Of a stretch of 64,000 nucleotides of DNA, positions 15,117 to 25,306 are shown piece after piece. The DNA lies in assembly GCF_038003085.1 (NCBI RefSeq), contig NZ_JBBOOM010000001.1:930001-994000 (forward strand), read 5' to 3'. The translations under genes and the position numbers were made by a program. A model generated the notes under the pieces. The model saw only the letters and a program-made list of their open reading frames with translations. It did not search any database and had not been told where the DNA came from. This DNA comes from Psychrobacillus sp. FSL K6-2836. Its GTDB lineage: Bacteria; Bacillota; Bacilli; Bacillales_A; Planococcaceae. Each line of letters opens with the position of its first letter. Within the stretch, counting starts at the first letter, position 1.

Positions 15117-18100
15117 CTAAAATGACACTGTTCTATTAATGTCAAATAAGTATAGTACTTTTTCTTTTATCTCTACTTGTAAAATCGCCTCGATTGCCTG
15201 TGTATAAAGTGACAATTGAAGTTCGTAGCGTTTTTGCATTTCTTGCTGTAATAACGATTCGTTGTTGACTAGATGTTTTACTTTGTCCGTTTTATAATCC
15301 AATAAAACCCAATGCCCATCATCCTCTAAAAATAAACAATCGACGACCCCTTGGATAATTTGTTTGTCGCCATCATCATCCTCTAGGGCATACGTAAAGG
15401 GAAATTCTCTCATCACTTCTTTTGCATTTCGCAATCGCATAGCAATATCTGAACGGAAAAAAGGAACCATTTTGTTAGGATCTATAGCAGCCTGTTCAGC
15501 TTTCGTTAAAATTTCACGTTCTGCAAGTCTTTCTGCAAAAAGTAGAATCTGCTCTTCATCTTTTTCCTCCTGGAGATCGACGTTTTGCATAAAAGCATGG
15601 ACCGCAGTACCAGCTTCTGCACCTGTCAATATTGTTTCCTGCTGAAGGAAAAAAGGACGCTTCGCAATCTTTTTCAGGCTAGTAGGTCCAGACATTTGAA
15701 AATAGTCATCGTCTGATCGCTCCATAAGCTGCTGAATTTTCTTCATCTCGCTGACTGTTTGTTTTGAACGTTTATGTGTAGCTATTTCATAAGAATAGGG
15801 TGTATCGAAACGCAACTGAACTTCCTTTAAATAAGTACTTTTTGCAGGATCTATTAGCTGGTCCAATACAACAGCTTCTTTTTCTTCCTCTAGTGCAATA
15901 TGTTTTAAGTCATCTACACATTTAGCGACAATCTTCCATTTGGATTCACTATCTACTATATTTGCTTCATTCACATCCGATAACTGACGGAAATTTGTAT
16001 GCCTTGCTAAAGCTGGTCCAATCCAGTCTAAATAACCTTTTGCTTTCGCACGTATATAGCCTGGCAACATTTCATCACTCAAAACGTTCTGGGCATCCTC
16101 CCATTTTTCTAACGATTTTGCTAAATCTTTTATTGATCCAATGAGGAATAGATGCTCTTTGGCACGCGTCATTGCTACATACAAAACACGCATTTCCTCA
16201 GCCTTCAATTCCATTTGTTTTTTTTCCTTCATAGACAAAAATGGCAATGAAGTAAATGAAATTCGTTTTTCAGGATCAATTGCTTTTACTGCAAGCCCAA
16301 ACGATTGGTCAAAAAGGTATGACTCATTAAAATCCATTTGGTTAAATGGTCTACCCATACCAGCTAAGAATACAACTGGAAATTCGAGTCCTTTGGATGA
16401 ATGAATGGTCATTAAACGAACGACATTTTCCTTTTCCCCTATAGCGCGTGCTGCTCCTAAATCATCGCCTCTTTTACGCATCCGATCGATAAATCGTAAG
16501 AAGCGGAACAGTCCTCGGAATGAAGTCTTTTCATAATCGATAGCGCGGTCATGAAGAATACGAAGATTTGCTTGTCTTTGTTTACCATTTGGCATTGCTC
16601 CTACTATTTCGTAGTAATGGGTATCTAAGTAAATTTGCCATATTAAATCTGCGAGCGAGCCTCTTCTACTTAAATCGCGCCAATCTTCATATTGAAGTAG
16701 GAACCTTTGTAGTTTCTCAGCAGTGTCTGGCGATAGCCCAGCTCCTCCACTAGATACAAATGTCTTCAATGCATCATAGAAAGAATCTTTTGGAGCAGAT
16801 AAACGGATAAGCGCGAGCTCTGATTCGGTTAACCCTACAAAAGGTGATCGGAGAACAGAAGCAAGTGATATATCCTGATAAGGATTATCTATTGTACGAA
16901 GTGTATGTAGCATGATTAGCACTTCAATTGCTTCAAAATATCCCTTTGAAAGCTCCGCATACAAAGGAATACCAGCTACTTTAAATTGCTCTGTAACCTC
17001 TCCGGACCAAGTCATCGAGCGCATTAATATAACCATATCACTATATCGAACAGGACGATGAGCTTTTTTCCATGGATCATAGACAGTCGTTTCTGATTGA
17101 ATCATCTCGTTTATTTTCGAAATAATATAACGTGCTTCTGCCTGCGATTTCTTTAACTCTTCTTCCGCCATAGCTTCTACAGTTTCTTCCTCTTCCTCTG
17201 CCGGTTCTGCACTGCCATCTTCTACTTCATATAATAACGCAATCTCGACAGGTGTTTCGGTTTCTTCATAAGGTGCACCGGGCTTTAACGAAGCTGCTTC
17301 ATCGTATTCAATTTCTCCTACCTGCTCGCCCATAATTTGACTGAAAATATAGTTCGTTGCATGTAATACTTCTTTTCTGCTACGGAAGTTTGCATTCAAA
17401 TCTATTTTGATGCCTGAATCAATTGGGAGATCATTGAATGCTAGATATTTTCCTAAGAAAAGCATTGGCTCCGCTAAACGGAATCGATAGATAGATTGTT
17501 TTACATCTCCTACCATGAACATATTACCTTTGTTTTCATCGCCGCTTTTCACAAACTGTAAAATAGTCTCTTGTAGTAAATTGGTATCCTGATATTCATC
17601 AACAAGCACTTCTTTAAAACGAGCCTTGTATTCCTTCGCTATATCTGAGGGGATAAGTGATCCATTTTCATCCTGTTCAGATAGAATGTCCAATGCATGA
17701 TGCTCCAAATCTGAAAAGTCGACGAGCCCCTTTTCATTTTTAGCTGCTGTATACCGTTCTCCGTACGCTAGAGTCAGCTCCACTAGCTTTTGCAGCTGAG
17801 GTGCCATTAATCGCATTTCCTCTAGTAATCGTTCTGGTGTTCGAGTAAAATAATTATCCTTTAAGTCATTAACGATTTTCTTCACTTTCGTCCGTTTATT
17901 TGTTGCTTGATTTTTCAATCCTTCATCACAGGAATCTTTTTTTATCGCTGCTGCTCTTCCCCATTTAATGCCCTGGAAGTAATGAAAAACGCTTTGCCAC
18001 GAGCTATTCTTCATCAAATCCACTGCTTCTTGAATCATTTGCTGATCGATCATAGCAGTTTCTGCAAGAGGTGCTGGCCCATTTGGTTCATTTGCGAGTC

Positions 18101-18830
18101 TACGAATCTCCTCTGTTACGGCGATCGCCTCTTCTAAATGATGAATAATGGCAAGTTTCAATGGACCAATAAATGACAATTCATCTATGGTCACTTCTTC
18201 GGACAGGTTATAGGCTTCCGGAATTGCCAGCAACCACTTCCTCGGCTCTGGATGTACACGCGAATAAGAATATAGTTTTTCAATCATCACTTCAATAGAT
18301 TGGTCGTCACGATCGGATGTGAAACTATCCGATAGTCGGTACATCGCCTCTGGATTGTCGACATGATAAGCCTCTTCTAGTACTTCTGCTAACATATCAT
18401 CACGCATGATTGCAGCTTCTGTTTCATTTGCAATACGGAAACCTGGATCTATCGTTAACATATACGCATATTGCCGAACAATATTTAAGCAAAAAGAATG
18501 TAGTGTAGAAATTTGAGCTTTGTTTAACAGACTTAGTTGTTTTCGTAAATGATTCGATGTTGGATCTTTCGCTATAGCCTTCTCTAGCGCCTCTCCCATA
18601 CGATGACGCATTTCTGCAGCAGATGCATTCGTAAAGGTAACGACTAATAGCTCATCGACATTGATAGGTTGTTCTTTGGCTATGACTTTTTGAATGAGTC
18701 GGTCGATGAGGACAGCTGTTTTCCCAGAGCCTGCAGCAGCGGAAACAAGTACATCTGAACCCGCAGCCCAGATTGCCTTCCATTGTGCAGGTGTCCATGT
18801 TAGCTCTGCTGGCATATTAGGAATGTTCAT
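15117..18830 (-). CDS. addA: ATP-dependent helicase/nuclease subunit A
   Basis: A 1237-residue UvrD-like helicase with a C-terminal nuclease domain, the usual AddA size. Walker A is SAAAGSGKTAVLIDR (about residue 31), motif II is LVDEYQDTN, and later motifs include MTIHSSKGLEFPVVF and RVLYVAMTRAKEHL. The nuclease centre is GVVDCLFLEDDGHWVLLDYKTDK near residue 1165, with catalytic Asp and Lys intact. AddAB processes double-strand DNA ends to a Chi sequence and starts recombinational repair. The start ATG lies inside the end of addB (14-bp overlap), which implies translational coupling. Confidence 0.97.
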   Translation of the reverse strand: MNIPNMPAELTWTPAQWKAIWAAGSDVLVSAAAGSGKTAVLIDRLIQKVIAKEQPINVDELLVVTFTNASAAEMRHRMGEALEKAIAKDPTSNHLRKQLSLLNKAQISTLHSFCLNIVRQYAYMLTIDPGFRIANETEAAIMRDDMLAEVLEEAYHVDNPEAMYRLSDSFTSDRDDQSIEVMIEKLYSYSRVHPEPRKWLLAIPEAYNLSEEVTIDELSFIGPLKLAIIHHLEEAIAVTEEIRRLANEPNGPAPLAETAMIDQQMIQEAVDLMKNSSWQSVFHYFQGIKWGRAAAIKKDSCDEGLKNQATNKRTKVKKIVNDLKDNYFTRTPERLLEEMRLMAPQLQKLVELTLAYGERYTAAKNEKGLVDFSDLEHHALDILSEQDENGSLIPSDIAKEYKARFKEVLVDEYQDTNLLQETILQFVKSGDENKGNMFMVGDVKQSIYRFRLAEPMLFLGKYLAFNDLPIDSGIKIDLNANFRSRKEVLHATNYIFSQIMGEQVGEIEYDEAASLKPGAPYEETETPVEIALLYEVEDGSAEPAEEEEETVEAMAEEELKKSQAEARYIISKINEMIQSETTVYDPWKKAHRPVRYSDMVILMRSMTWSGEVTEQFKVAGIPLYAELSKGYFEAIEVLIMLHTLRTIDNPYQDISLASVLRSPFVGLTESELALIRLSAPKDSFYDALKTFVSSGGAGLSPDTAEKLQRFLLQYEDWRDLSRRGSLADLIWQIYLDTHYYEIVGAMPNGKQRQANLRILHDRAIDYEKTSFRGLFRFLRFIDRMRKRGDDLGAARAIGEKENVVRLMTIHSSKGLEFPVVFLAGMGRPFNQMDFNESYLFDQSFGLAVKAIDPEKRISFTSLPFLSMKEKKQMELKAEEMRVLYVAMTRAKEHLFLIGSIKDLAKSLEKWEDAQNVLSDEMLPGYIRAKAKGYLDWIGPALARHTNFRQLSDVNEANIVDSESKWKIVAKCVDDLKHIALEEEKEAVVLDQLIDPAKSTYLKEVQLRFDTPYSYEIATHKRSKQTVSEMKKIQQLMERSDDDYFQMSGPTSLKKIAKRPFFLQQETILTGAEAGTAVHAFMQNVDLQEEKDEEQILLFAERLAEREILTKAEQAAIDPNKMVPFFRSDIAMRLRNAKEVMREFPFTYALEDDDGDKQIIQGVVDCLFLEDDGHWVLLDYKTDKVKHLVNNESLLQQEMQKRYELQLSLYTQAIEAILQVEIKEKVLYLFDINRTVSF

Positions 18831-21800
18831 TTGGACTCATCTCCTCTCTAATTTTTTCTGCTACTATTTCCGGCTGCTCCACTTTCAATACACGTACTTG
18901 TTGAGCAGGATCCTGAGGATCGAATTGGCAAACACTGCGATACGAGCAGTAATTACATGGCATTTTATCTTTAATTCGATAAGGTAAAACGCGAGTATCT
19001 CCAGCATTCATCCCGTTTCCGGCTTGTTCATGCTTTTTCCGAACAAAGGACTGCAGCAATCTCATTTGCTCTGGCTCTACTACCTTAGAGGATGATTTAG
19101 ACAAGTTTCCGTCTTTGTTCATACGTACCGGAATAACTTTAGAAAATCCCGAAATCTGATCGTCCATCTCCATAATAACTTCTGAATCATCAACGAGTAG
19201 ACCATTCATTTTATATGATTTATAAACGGCATCCTCAAGTTCCGCATCTTCCATTTCTTTTTGAGATTGGATAAACGGATTATGCATATGCACATATAAA
19301 ACTCCTGCTGGATCAGCGTCCTCGTGTAGCCATATATCGGCATTTTCTACAGCAACGTCTAAATAAGTTAACATTTGAAGAGAAATACCATGGTAAACCT
19401 CGTTCAAATCAATCCCTTTTTTAGATGATTTATAATCGACAATCCGAACAAACATATTGCCGTTAATATTAGCTGCATCCACTCTATCGATTCGACCACG
19501 TAATTGCATTTTCCGATTACGCTTTAGGGGAATTTCTAGTGCTGGCAACGCTTCTCCAGGACCAAATCCTGCTTCTATAGCAATTGGAACAAAGCCTGAG
19601 CCTTTAGAATGCCTACTTAAGGCGATCAATGTATTAGCAACGATTTGCTCCAATTTTCGTTGGATATACCGATAGCGATTTGTACTTAATAATAATTGGT
19701 GTACAAAGACTGGCACGATATAATCGACTGCTTGTCTAGCAAGCTGGTAGCATTGTTGTCTAGTTAACTGAGACCAAAGTAAATCTAACCGCTTCGTTTC
19801 ATCCGCAATCCATTTTAACGCCGCATGAAATAAGTCTCCCATTTGCGGTGCTTCTAATTTATACTCTGCACGTTCTTCTAGCTTTAGGCCGTATGATGCG
19901 TAATGTGCAAACGGGCAGCTATAATATTTCTCTACACGGGACACACTGGATAGCATCGTTTCCCCGTATAGGGCAGCAGTCATCTGTTCATTTAATCTTT
20001 CGGTTTGATTGCCATGAATTAAAGGCTTTGTGATTCTCTTCAATAATTTGGACCAATATGGATCCTCTAAATAATATTGATAGACAGACTGCCAAACTTG
20101 CGATAGTTCTCCTGTTTCTAGCGCACCTCGAAGCTGCATAATCACATATGGCAATGTAGGACGCGGGTGACTTATGGAAGTCAAATCAAATTCTTCCGTT
20201 AACATATCTCTTGGATCCACTACAGCTACTTCAACAGGTATATCGCTTACCATTTGATGAAGCTTTTTAATATACATAGAAGGCAACAATGCTTTCCCCT
20301 CATTATCTGCCATTGGATAAGATACGTATAAGAAATGAGATGCTGTTACGAGTGCTTTATATATTAAATAATTTTCATCCATCAAACGCATTTTCGACGT
20401 TGGCGCAAGTTCAAATCCAATTTGAGTAAACCATTCACGCTCTGTATCCGTTAGCAGTCCCTCATGATCCATCCGTTTTGGATAAGCTCCATCATTTACG
20501 CCAAGCACAAATGCTGCTTTTATATTCGTTAAACGAATGATATCAACGTTCCCAACAATCACTTGATCAATCGTAGGCGGAATGCTTGAAAAAGCAAGTT
20601 GATCGTATCCTTCTTCTAAAATTTTTGCTACTTCTTCTAAGGACATTTCCTTCTCACCAAACATCAAGACAAATTGGTCGATTACATTTACCCACTCGTT
20701 CCAAACTTGCTCATGCTCGGAAGCTAGAAGTAATTGACCGTTTTCCTCTTCGGCTTGTTTCAAGCTTTGCAGTTTTTCATATATATTTAGCCCTTCAATA
20801 AATGTATAAATAGCTATCGCATAATCCTTTCCTGTTTTACTTTGTTTCAGCTGATCGGAAAGGACTTTAATAGGTTCGACAATCAAATCTCTTACTGTAT
20901 GAATATCTGCTTGAATACTCAACTCTTCATCAGTTTGCACTTTTGAATAAAACTCTAAGCCACGATATTTTTTATAAACCCAGCGTCTTTCATCTAGCCA
21001 TCTATCCCCATAAATTCCGAATGCCAGCACAAAATTCTCCAGACGGTCGGCACGCTCTCTCCATGTTTTTTTAGGGGCATCTAGCGGAAAAAATAGATCT
21101 GTCTTCACCGCACGAAAAACTGGTTCGTATTTCCAGTCTGTTCGAATTATTTCTAAAATGGTTCGACTAAGTTCGATTAATGGATGGTGTAACATCGGTT
21201 TCTTTTTACTAATGAAAACGGGAATATCATATTGCGGAAAAATAGTTTCGATTAGCCCTTCATATGCGTCCGCATCTCTATGCAAAATAGCCATTTCGTT
21301 ATAACGAACATTTTTCTGTTGCGCAAGTTCTCGTATTTGCCTTGCTACTGCATGCATTTCCGCACGACGATTGGCAGCTTCTGTTATGCGAATATTCCCC
21401 TCTGACTTTGTTTGCAGGGGAGGAAGCTGATCCATATTAGCCTCAATATGAGCGATTTCTTGTGACGTAAACCGCTTCTGTTCATGTTGATGTACCGTTT
21501 CTTCTATCTCAACTTTTTCGGTTTGGGCTATTTCTAATAATCTTACACATGTATTTGCAGGCTGATAAAACAGTGATTGTTCATCTATAGCATCCTGCAA
21601 TGTTTCCATTGGAAGGGCAATTGTAATACGCTTCACCTGTTTCATTAGTTCCTCGATAATCTCTAATTCTCTCGTCGTAAATGATGTGAAACCATCAATG
21701 TATAAATTTGTTTTTGCAAGTAGTGTGGAGTCTTTTATTTTAGTTGCTAATAACGTTAAATACCCTTCTCCATCAATGTAACTAACCCCTAGTTTTTGCT

Positions 21801-22311
21801 CCATCTTTTCAAGCATCAGCATTATATCAGAGGATTTATCAATAAGCGTTTTTGGAGCATTCACATTTTCTAAATTGCTAAGAGCATTTGCCATTGTAGA
21901 GTAATCCATACAGTATCTACTAAACTCTTTCAGTAATACTTCGATTTGATCGGTAAATCCTCTTTTAGTTGCTGCTCGTTTAAAAAGCGTAAATTCATCT
22001 TTGTGGTTTTCTAGTAGACTACGAATGAGCATACGGTAGCCGAACCCACTTATTTCTTCTTTGGCAATTCCACCAGTTTCTTGAAGAACACGCCATGCTA
22101 ATCGTTTAAACGTCGTTACCTGTGCTCGAATTAGTCCAGGAAGTCCCGATTCTGCTGCAAGGTCATACTCACTGGAAAATGACATTTGGTCAGGTACTAT
22201 GTAGAATATTGGATCTCCTATAGGAGCTTTTTGTAGTTCTGTAATAATTTCTTTGTGGATAAAAGTTGTTTTTCCATAGCCTGATCGGCCACTAATTATT
22301 CGTAACGACAA
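18817..22311 (-). CDS. addB: ATP-dependent helicase/nuclease subunit B
   Basis: A 1164-residue AddB. It starts with SLRIISGRSGYGKTTFIHKE (Walker A), lacks other good helicase motifs as is normal, and has the nuclease core RGRIDRVD...RIVDYKSSKKG near residue 950. The iron-sulfur cluster ligands are one Cys in YYSCPFAHYASYG (about 800) and the C-terminal CNYCSYRSVC group. The start codon is TTG, with AAAGGAG about ten bases upstream. It forms the AddAB complex, in which this subunit recognises Chi and cuts the 5' strand. It is the first gene of the addB-addA unit. Confidence 0.97.
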   Translation of the reverse strand: MSLRIISGRSGYGKTTFIHKEIITELQKAPIGDPIFYIVPDQMSFSSEYDLAAESGLPGLIRAQVTTFKRLAWRVLQETGGIAKEEISGFGYRMLIRSLLENHKDEFTLFKRAATKRGFTDQIEVLLKEFSRYCMDYSTMANALSNLENVNAPKTLIDKSSDIMLMLEKMEQKLGVSYIDGEGYLTLLATKIKDSTLLAKTNLYIDGFTSFTTRELEIIEELMKQVKRITIALPMETLQDAIDEQSLFYQPANTCVRLLEIAQTEKVEIEETVHQHEQKRFTSQEIAHIEANMDQLPPLQTKSEGNIRITEAANRRAEMHAVARQIRELAQQKNVRYNEMAILHRDADAYEGLIETIFPQYDIPVFISKKKPMLHHPLIELSRTILEIIRTDWKYEPVFRAVKTDLFFPLDAPKKTWRERADRLENFVLAFGIYGDRWLDERRWVYKKYRGLEFYSKVQTDEELSIQADIHTVRDLIVEPIKVLSDQLKQSKTGKDYAIAIYTFIEGLNIYEKLQSLKQAEEENGQLLLASEHEQVWNEWVNVIDQFVLMFGEKEMSLEEVAKILEEGYDQLAFSSIPPTIDQVIVGNVDIIRLTNIKAAFVLGVNDGAYPKRMDHEGLLTDTEREWFTQIGFELAPTSKMRLMDENYLIYKALVTASHFLYVSYPMADNEGKALLPSMYIKKLHQMVSDIPVEVAVVDPRDMLTEEFDLTSISHPRPTLPYVIMQLRGALETGELSQVWQSVYQYYLEDPYWSKLLKRITKPLIHGNQTERLNEQMTAALYGETMLSSVSRVEKYYSCPFAHYASYGLKLEERAEYKLEAPQMGDLFHAALKWIADETKRLDLLWSQLTRQQCYQLARQAVDYIVPVFVHQLLLSTNRYRYIQRKLEQIVANTLIALSRHSKGSGFVPIAIEAGFGPGEALPALEIPLKRNRKMQLRGRIDRVDAANINGNMFVRIVDYKSSKKGIDLNEVYHGISLQMLTYLDVAVENADIWLHEDADPAGVLYVHMHNPFIQSQKEMEDAELEDAVYKSYKMNGLLVDDSEVIMEMDDQISGFSKVIPVRMNKDGNLSKSSSKVVEPEQMRLLQSFVRKKHEQAGNGMNAGDTRVLPYRIKDKMPCNYCSYRSVCQFDPQDPAQQVRVLKVEQPEIVAEKIREEMSPNEHS

Positions 22312-22385
22312 TGGTTTTAGTCTCCTTTCTGGTGATGAAATTGTTATATATAAGTTCTAAAAATAACAGTAGAGAATTAACACTG

Positions 22386-22510
22386 TGATTTCCGTTTCGC
22401 GCAGACGCTTTCCGCGGGCGAGGCCGAGCCTCCTCGGTCGCTAAGCTCCCTGTGGGGTCTCGACTTTCTCGCTTTTCCCGCTGGAGTCGCTGCGCTACAC
22501 TCCAATCAAT
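22386..22510 (-). repeat. E-family dispersed repeat, minus orientation
   Basis: Reads GATTTCCGTTTCGCGCAGAC at one end and GGAGTCGCTGCGCTACACTC at the other, the reverse of the canonical E repeat, with the middle variant (GGCCGAGCCTCCTCG) also seen at 30579-30692. It is just upstream of addB. Confidence 0.75.
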
Positions 22511-22674
22511 AAGTGGGTAGGTTTAAACTATAAGATTGAGCAGAATTAGTATTATAAAAACGATGATTGAAAAAAATTAAATAAATTGACAAACATCAAA
22601 ACCTAACCTTTAGAGCGGCAGTAAATAACTTTTAGAAGTACCTGAATGAAGAAATTCTCTACATTTTCATCAGT

Positions 22675-22786
22675 TACTTGCGGAGGCACGTTAATTACTT
22701 GTGTACGTAAGATATTTACTTGCACTGCTTTATAAGATATTTGCGCTTACTGTTCGTTTACTTGCTCTCGATGCTAATTTACTTGC
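22675..22786 (+). repeat. 21-bp phased array of TACTTGC words (6 sites)
   Basis: TACTTGC or close variants start at 22675, 22696, 22717, 22738 (TATTTGC), 22759 and 22780, five exact 21-bp steps. Intervening bases differ. It is about 365 bp upstream of addB. Apart from this array and two E repeats, the gap 22312-23240 shows nothing gene-like. Confidence 0.85.
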
Positions 22787-22984
22787 GAAACGGAAAATTT
22801 ATCTAATAATTATCAACTCATGCATGCTTTCGGTAATGCGTACAAAGCCTTTAGATATCTATTATGGATGATTGCTCAATTAAACTCCAACTAAGTCAAT
22901 TTCATAATTAACTGTTTCAATTAAAATTACAAATATTTGCGTGATACCACAATTTTTTATTCGTTTTTTAAAAGTCGATCTAGT

Positions 22985-23170
22985 TGATTGAAGTGGAAGG
23001 CGGCGACTCCAGCGGGAACAGCGCGAGCTGAAAGCCCCGCAGGAAAGACATTGGTCAACTTTTTTTGACCAATGTCTTTGCGACGAGTAACCGCAGGAGC
23101 ATTGTTTTCGTAGTGACGAGGAGATTGAAGCCGTGCCCGCGGAAAGCGTCCGCCTGGAACGGAAATCAAC
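22985..23170 (+). repeat. E-family dispersed repeat with 15-bp perfect hairpin inserted
   Basis: A canonical E repeat: GATTGAAGTGGAAGGCGGCG at the left, GACTCCAGCGGGAACAGCG, then GACGAGGAGATTGAAGCCGT and GCGTCCGCCTGGAACGGAAA at the right. At 23044-23079 its loop carries a private inverted repeat, AAAGACATTGGTCAA and its complement around a 6-nt loop. That hairpin has no following T-run, so it is not an ordinary terminator. Confidence 0.75.
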
Positions 23171-23240
23171 ATTGTTCGGATTTCACAATTTAATATGCTT
23201 TATGAAATTGATTCAACTAGTAATAAGAATTTAATAGTAT

Positions 23241-23307
23241 AAAAAAAACCGAATAATCTCCTATCTCTATTGTACAAAACAAACTACGAAAGAGGGAAAT
23301 TATTCGG
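23241..23307 (-). terminator. Terminator of the signal peptidase gene
   Basis: CCGAATAAT (23249-23257) pairs with ATTATTCGG (23299-23307) around a long loop. Eight T residues follow on the minus strand. The distal arm overlaps the stop codon. Confidence 0.55.
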
Positions 23308-23851
23308 AATAGAATTGGATTGTTGCCTTCGAGATGGGCCAGTAGCGCACCTGCACCTCACCAACAATTTCTTTCATATCTACAAAGTGAAAATATCGAC
23401 TATCCATACTGGAAATACGATTATCTCCTAAAACAAACAACTTATCTGGTGGAACCCGTTTACTTCCGGTCAGTTCTTCCAATTCAAAATCTCCAGTGAA
23501 GTTATCATTTGGATTTCCGTATGCACTAAAAGATTTTAGATAAGGCTCTTCTACTTTTTTATTATTAATAAATAACTCATCGTTCTCATAGCTAATCATA
23601 TCACCTGGTAGACCAATTACACGCTTCACATAATCTTCACGTTGATCACCATGGAAAATCACTATATCCATCCGATCAATTTTAGAAAGCTTATTAACAA
23701 TTACTCTATCTTCGTTATGCAATGTAGGCGTCATTGACTGTCCAACTACTTCATAATTTGTCACAAGAAACATTCTTACAAACATCACGATTAAAATACC
23801 AATTACTAATGCTGTCAACCATTCCAACATTTCTTTTTTTAGATTATTCAA
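23300..23851 (-). CDS. Type I signal peptidase
   Basis: A 183-residue SipS/SipT/SipV-type signal peptidase. It has one N-terminal membrane anchor (about residues 10-30), the catalytic Ser in VVGQSMTPTL (Ser38) and the catalytic Lys in YVKRVIGLPGD (about residue 75). Box E is FVLGDNRISSMDSRYF. It removes signal peptides from exported proteins at the outer membrane face. The start is a TTG behind GAGGAG with a 6-base gap, overlapping the end of the VTT-domain gene by 8 bp. B. subtilis yhjE-sipV has the same pairing. Confidence 0.93.
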   Translation of the reverse strand: MNNLKKEMLEWLTALVIGILIVMFVRMFLVTNYEVVGQSMTPTLHNEDRVIVNKLSKIDRMDIVIFHGDQREDYVKRVIGLPGDMISYENDELFINNKKVEEPYLKSFSAYGNPNDNFTGDFELEELTGSKRVPPDKLFVLGDNRISSMDSRYFHFVDMKEIVGEVQVRYWPISKATIQFYSE

Positions 23852-24485
23852 TACTTTCTCCTCTTTTGTTTTTTCTTTCGCCGCTGATTAATCTAAAATC
23901 TGCTTCTACTCTTTTATTTATCCTTTTTTCAATTGCTTTACCAACAAACCATAGAATAGCAATAAGTAAAACGACAATAGCGGTTCTAATTGGTTGAGTG
24001 ATCAATGCCTTAATGTCAGATCCGATAAAACTAACAACGAAAATCATAATGAGCTTTCCTAATGCTAGAGTCCAGAAATATGTATTTTTTTTCATATCTG
24101 AAAGACCTGCAACAATATTGACTAAAGCAGAAGGTGTAAAAGGGAAACAAACGAGTAAAAAGAGTGGTCCAAATCCATTTCGCTCTACCCATGTAATTAG
24201 TTTTTGGATTTTGGCATGCCTCGTAATAAATCCTAATGCTCGTGCTCGTCCATATTTTCGGATGACTAAAAACACTGCGTAGGAACCGGCAACCGAACCT
24301 ATCCAGGATATAAGAAAACCAATCAGTAGACCATATGCATTGACGTTGGCTACGATAAAAACGACTAATGGCAAAAATGGGAGAAAGGCCTCCATAAAGG
24401 GCAATAGGATTCCAATTAGTGGTCCAAGTGCTCGATAATCATGTGTTAAATTTGTTAATGTTTCTATTGAAAACCATTCAGGCAT
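23844..24485 (-). CDS. VTT-domain (DedA/TVP38-like) membrane protein, YhjE-like
   Basis: A 213-residue integral membrane protein of the SNARE-associated/VTT family. The domain is marked by the GSVAGSYAVFLVIRKYGR segment near residue 65 and the FLLVCFPFTPSALVNIVAGLSDM segment near residue 110. About five hydrophobic stretches are visible. Relatives act as lipid scramblases or flippases in the membrane; the exact substrate is unknown here. The start is set at the ATG behind TTGGAGGAGAGCCAA; an in-frame TTG five codons earlier lies inside this ribosome site. Translation is likely coupled to the signal peptidase gene. Confidence 0.8.
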   Translation of the reverse strand: MPEWFSIETLTNLTHDYRALGPLIGILLPFMEAFLPFLPLVVFIVANVNAYGLLIGFLISWIGSVAGSYAVFLVIRKYGRARALGFITRHAKIQKLITWVERNGFGPLFLLVCFPFTPSALVNIVAGLSDMKKNTYFWTLALGKLIMIFVVSFIGSDIKALITQPIRTAIVVLLIAILWFVGKAIEKRINKRVEADFRLISGERKNKRGESIE

Positions 24486-24533
24486 TTGGCTCTCCTCCAA
24501 ATATGTATATTTATACTATTCCCAATATTACTG

Positions 24534-24562
24534 TACATAAAACGCTCTACTTATAGTATAAT
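24534..24562 (+). promoter_or_regulatory. Possible promoter of azlCD
   Basis: A perfect TATAAT (24557-24562) has only a weak -35 candidate, TACATA, 17 bp upstream. It is about 34 bases before the proposed GTG start. Confidence 0.4.
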
Positions 24563-24595
24563 TTGTTGATTATGTATTTAGGTGGTGAACGTTTT

Positions 24596-25306
24596 GTGAA
24601 TAATAATTCATTTTTTTTAGGATTGAAAGCTGGGATCAGTATTGCTATCGGTTACTTTCCAGTTGCATTGACTTTTGGCTTGCTTGCTAAAACGACTGGA
24701 CTCTCGATTTGGGAAGCAACAGCTATGAGTATTTTCGTTTATGCGGGAGCAGCACAATATATGTCCCTTACACTTATTTCAAAGGGTGTTGACCCTATTT
24801 TAATCGTTTTAAATACGTTTGTCGTTAATATTCGTCACTTCTTAATGACGGCTGCACTGAATGAAAAGATGCAAAGTGAAAAAAGATGGATCAAAGGAAT
24901 CTATGCTTTTGGGATCACAGATGAGAGTTTTTCGGTACTAGCTACCCAAAAAGAAAAAAAAATAGCTACACCTTTTGCTTTTGGTGTAGCCTTAATAGCG
25001 TATAGTAGCTGGGTTGTTTTTACTGCGGTTGGACATGTCATTGGCGCAAATCTTCCAGCATTTTTACAAGCAGCGATGTCTATTGCTTTATATGCGATGT
25101 TTGTTGGCCTGCTAGTACCATCTATGCGTGGTAATAGAAAGGTAGTAATGCTCGCTCTTATAGCAGCTATGATTAACGGATTCTTTTATTGGACCGAGCT
25201 ATTATCAACTGGATGGTCTATTTTAGTCGCTACATTGGCTTCTTCTATTTTTATCGAAATAATTTACGCAAAACGCGGCAAAAATTTACCGAAAGGGGCT
25301 AACTAA
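24596..25306 (+). CDS. azlC: Branched-chain amino acid exporter, large subunit AzlC
   Basis: A 236-residue AzlC-family protein with about seven to eight membrane helices. The family core is IAIGYFPVALTFGLLAK near residue 15 followed by FVYAGAAQYMSLTL, and the NIRHFLMTAAL segment near residue 83. AzlCD exports leucine and other branched-chain amino acids or analogues. A GTG start is chosen because AGGTGGTG lies eight bases upstream; an upstream ATG-containing extension has no ribosome site. azlD begins on the base after this stop codon. Its presence in the same segment as the ilv-leu genes is suggestive but not a functional link. Confidence 0.88.
   Translation: MNNNSFFLGLKAGISIAIGYFPVALTFGLLAKTTGLSIWEATAMSIFVYAGAAQYMSLTLISKGVDPILIVLNTFVVNIRHFLMTAALNEKMQSEKRWIKGIYAFGITDESFSVLATQKEKKIATPFAFGVALIAYSSWVVFTAVGHVIGANLPAFLQAAMSIALYAMFVGLLVPSMRGNRKVVMLALIAAMINGFFYWTELLSTGWSILVATLASSIFIEIIYAKRGKNLPKGAN

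Noticed and set aside
22957-23172. Minus-strand ORF of 71 codons
   Set aside because: Entirely within an E repeat and its inserted hairpin.
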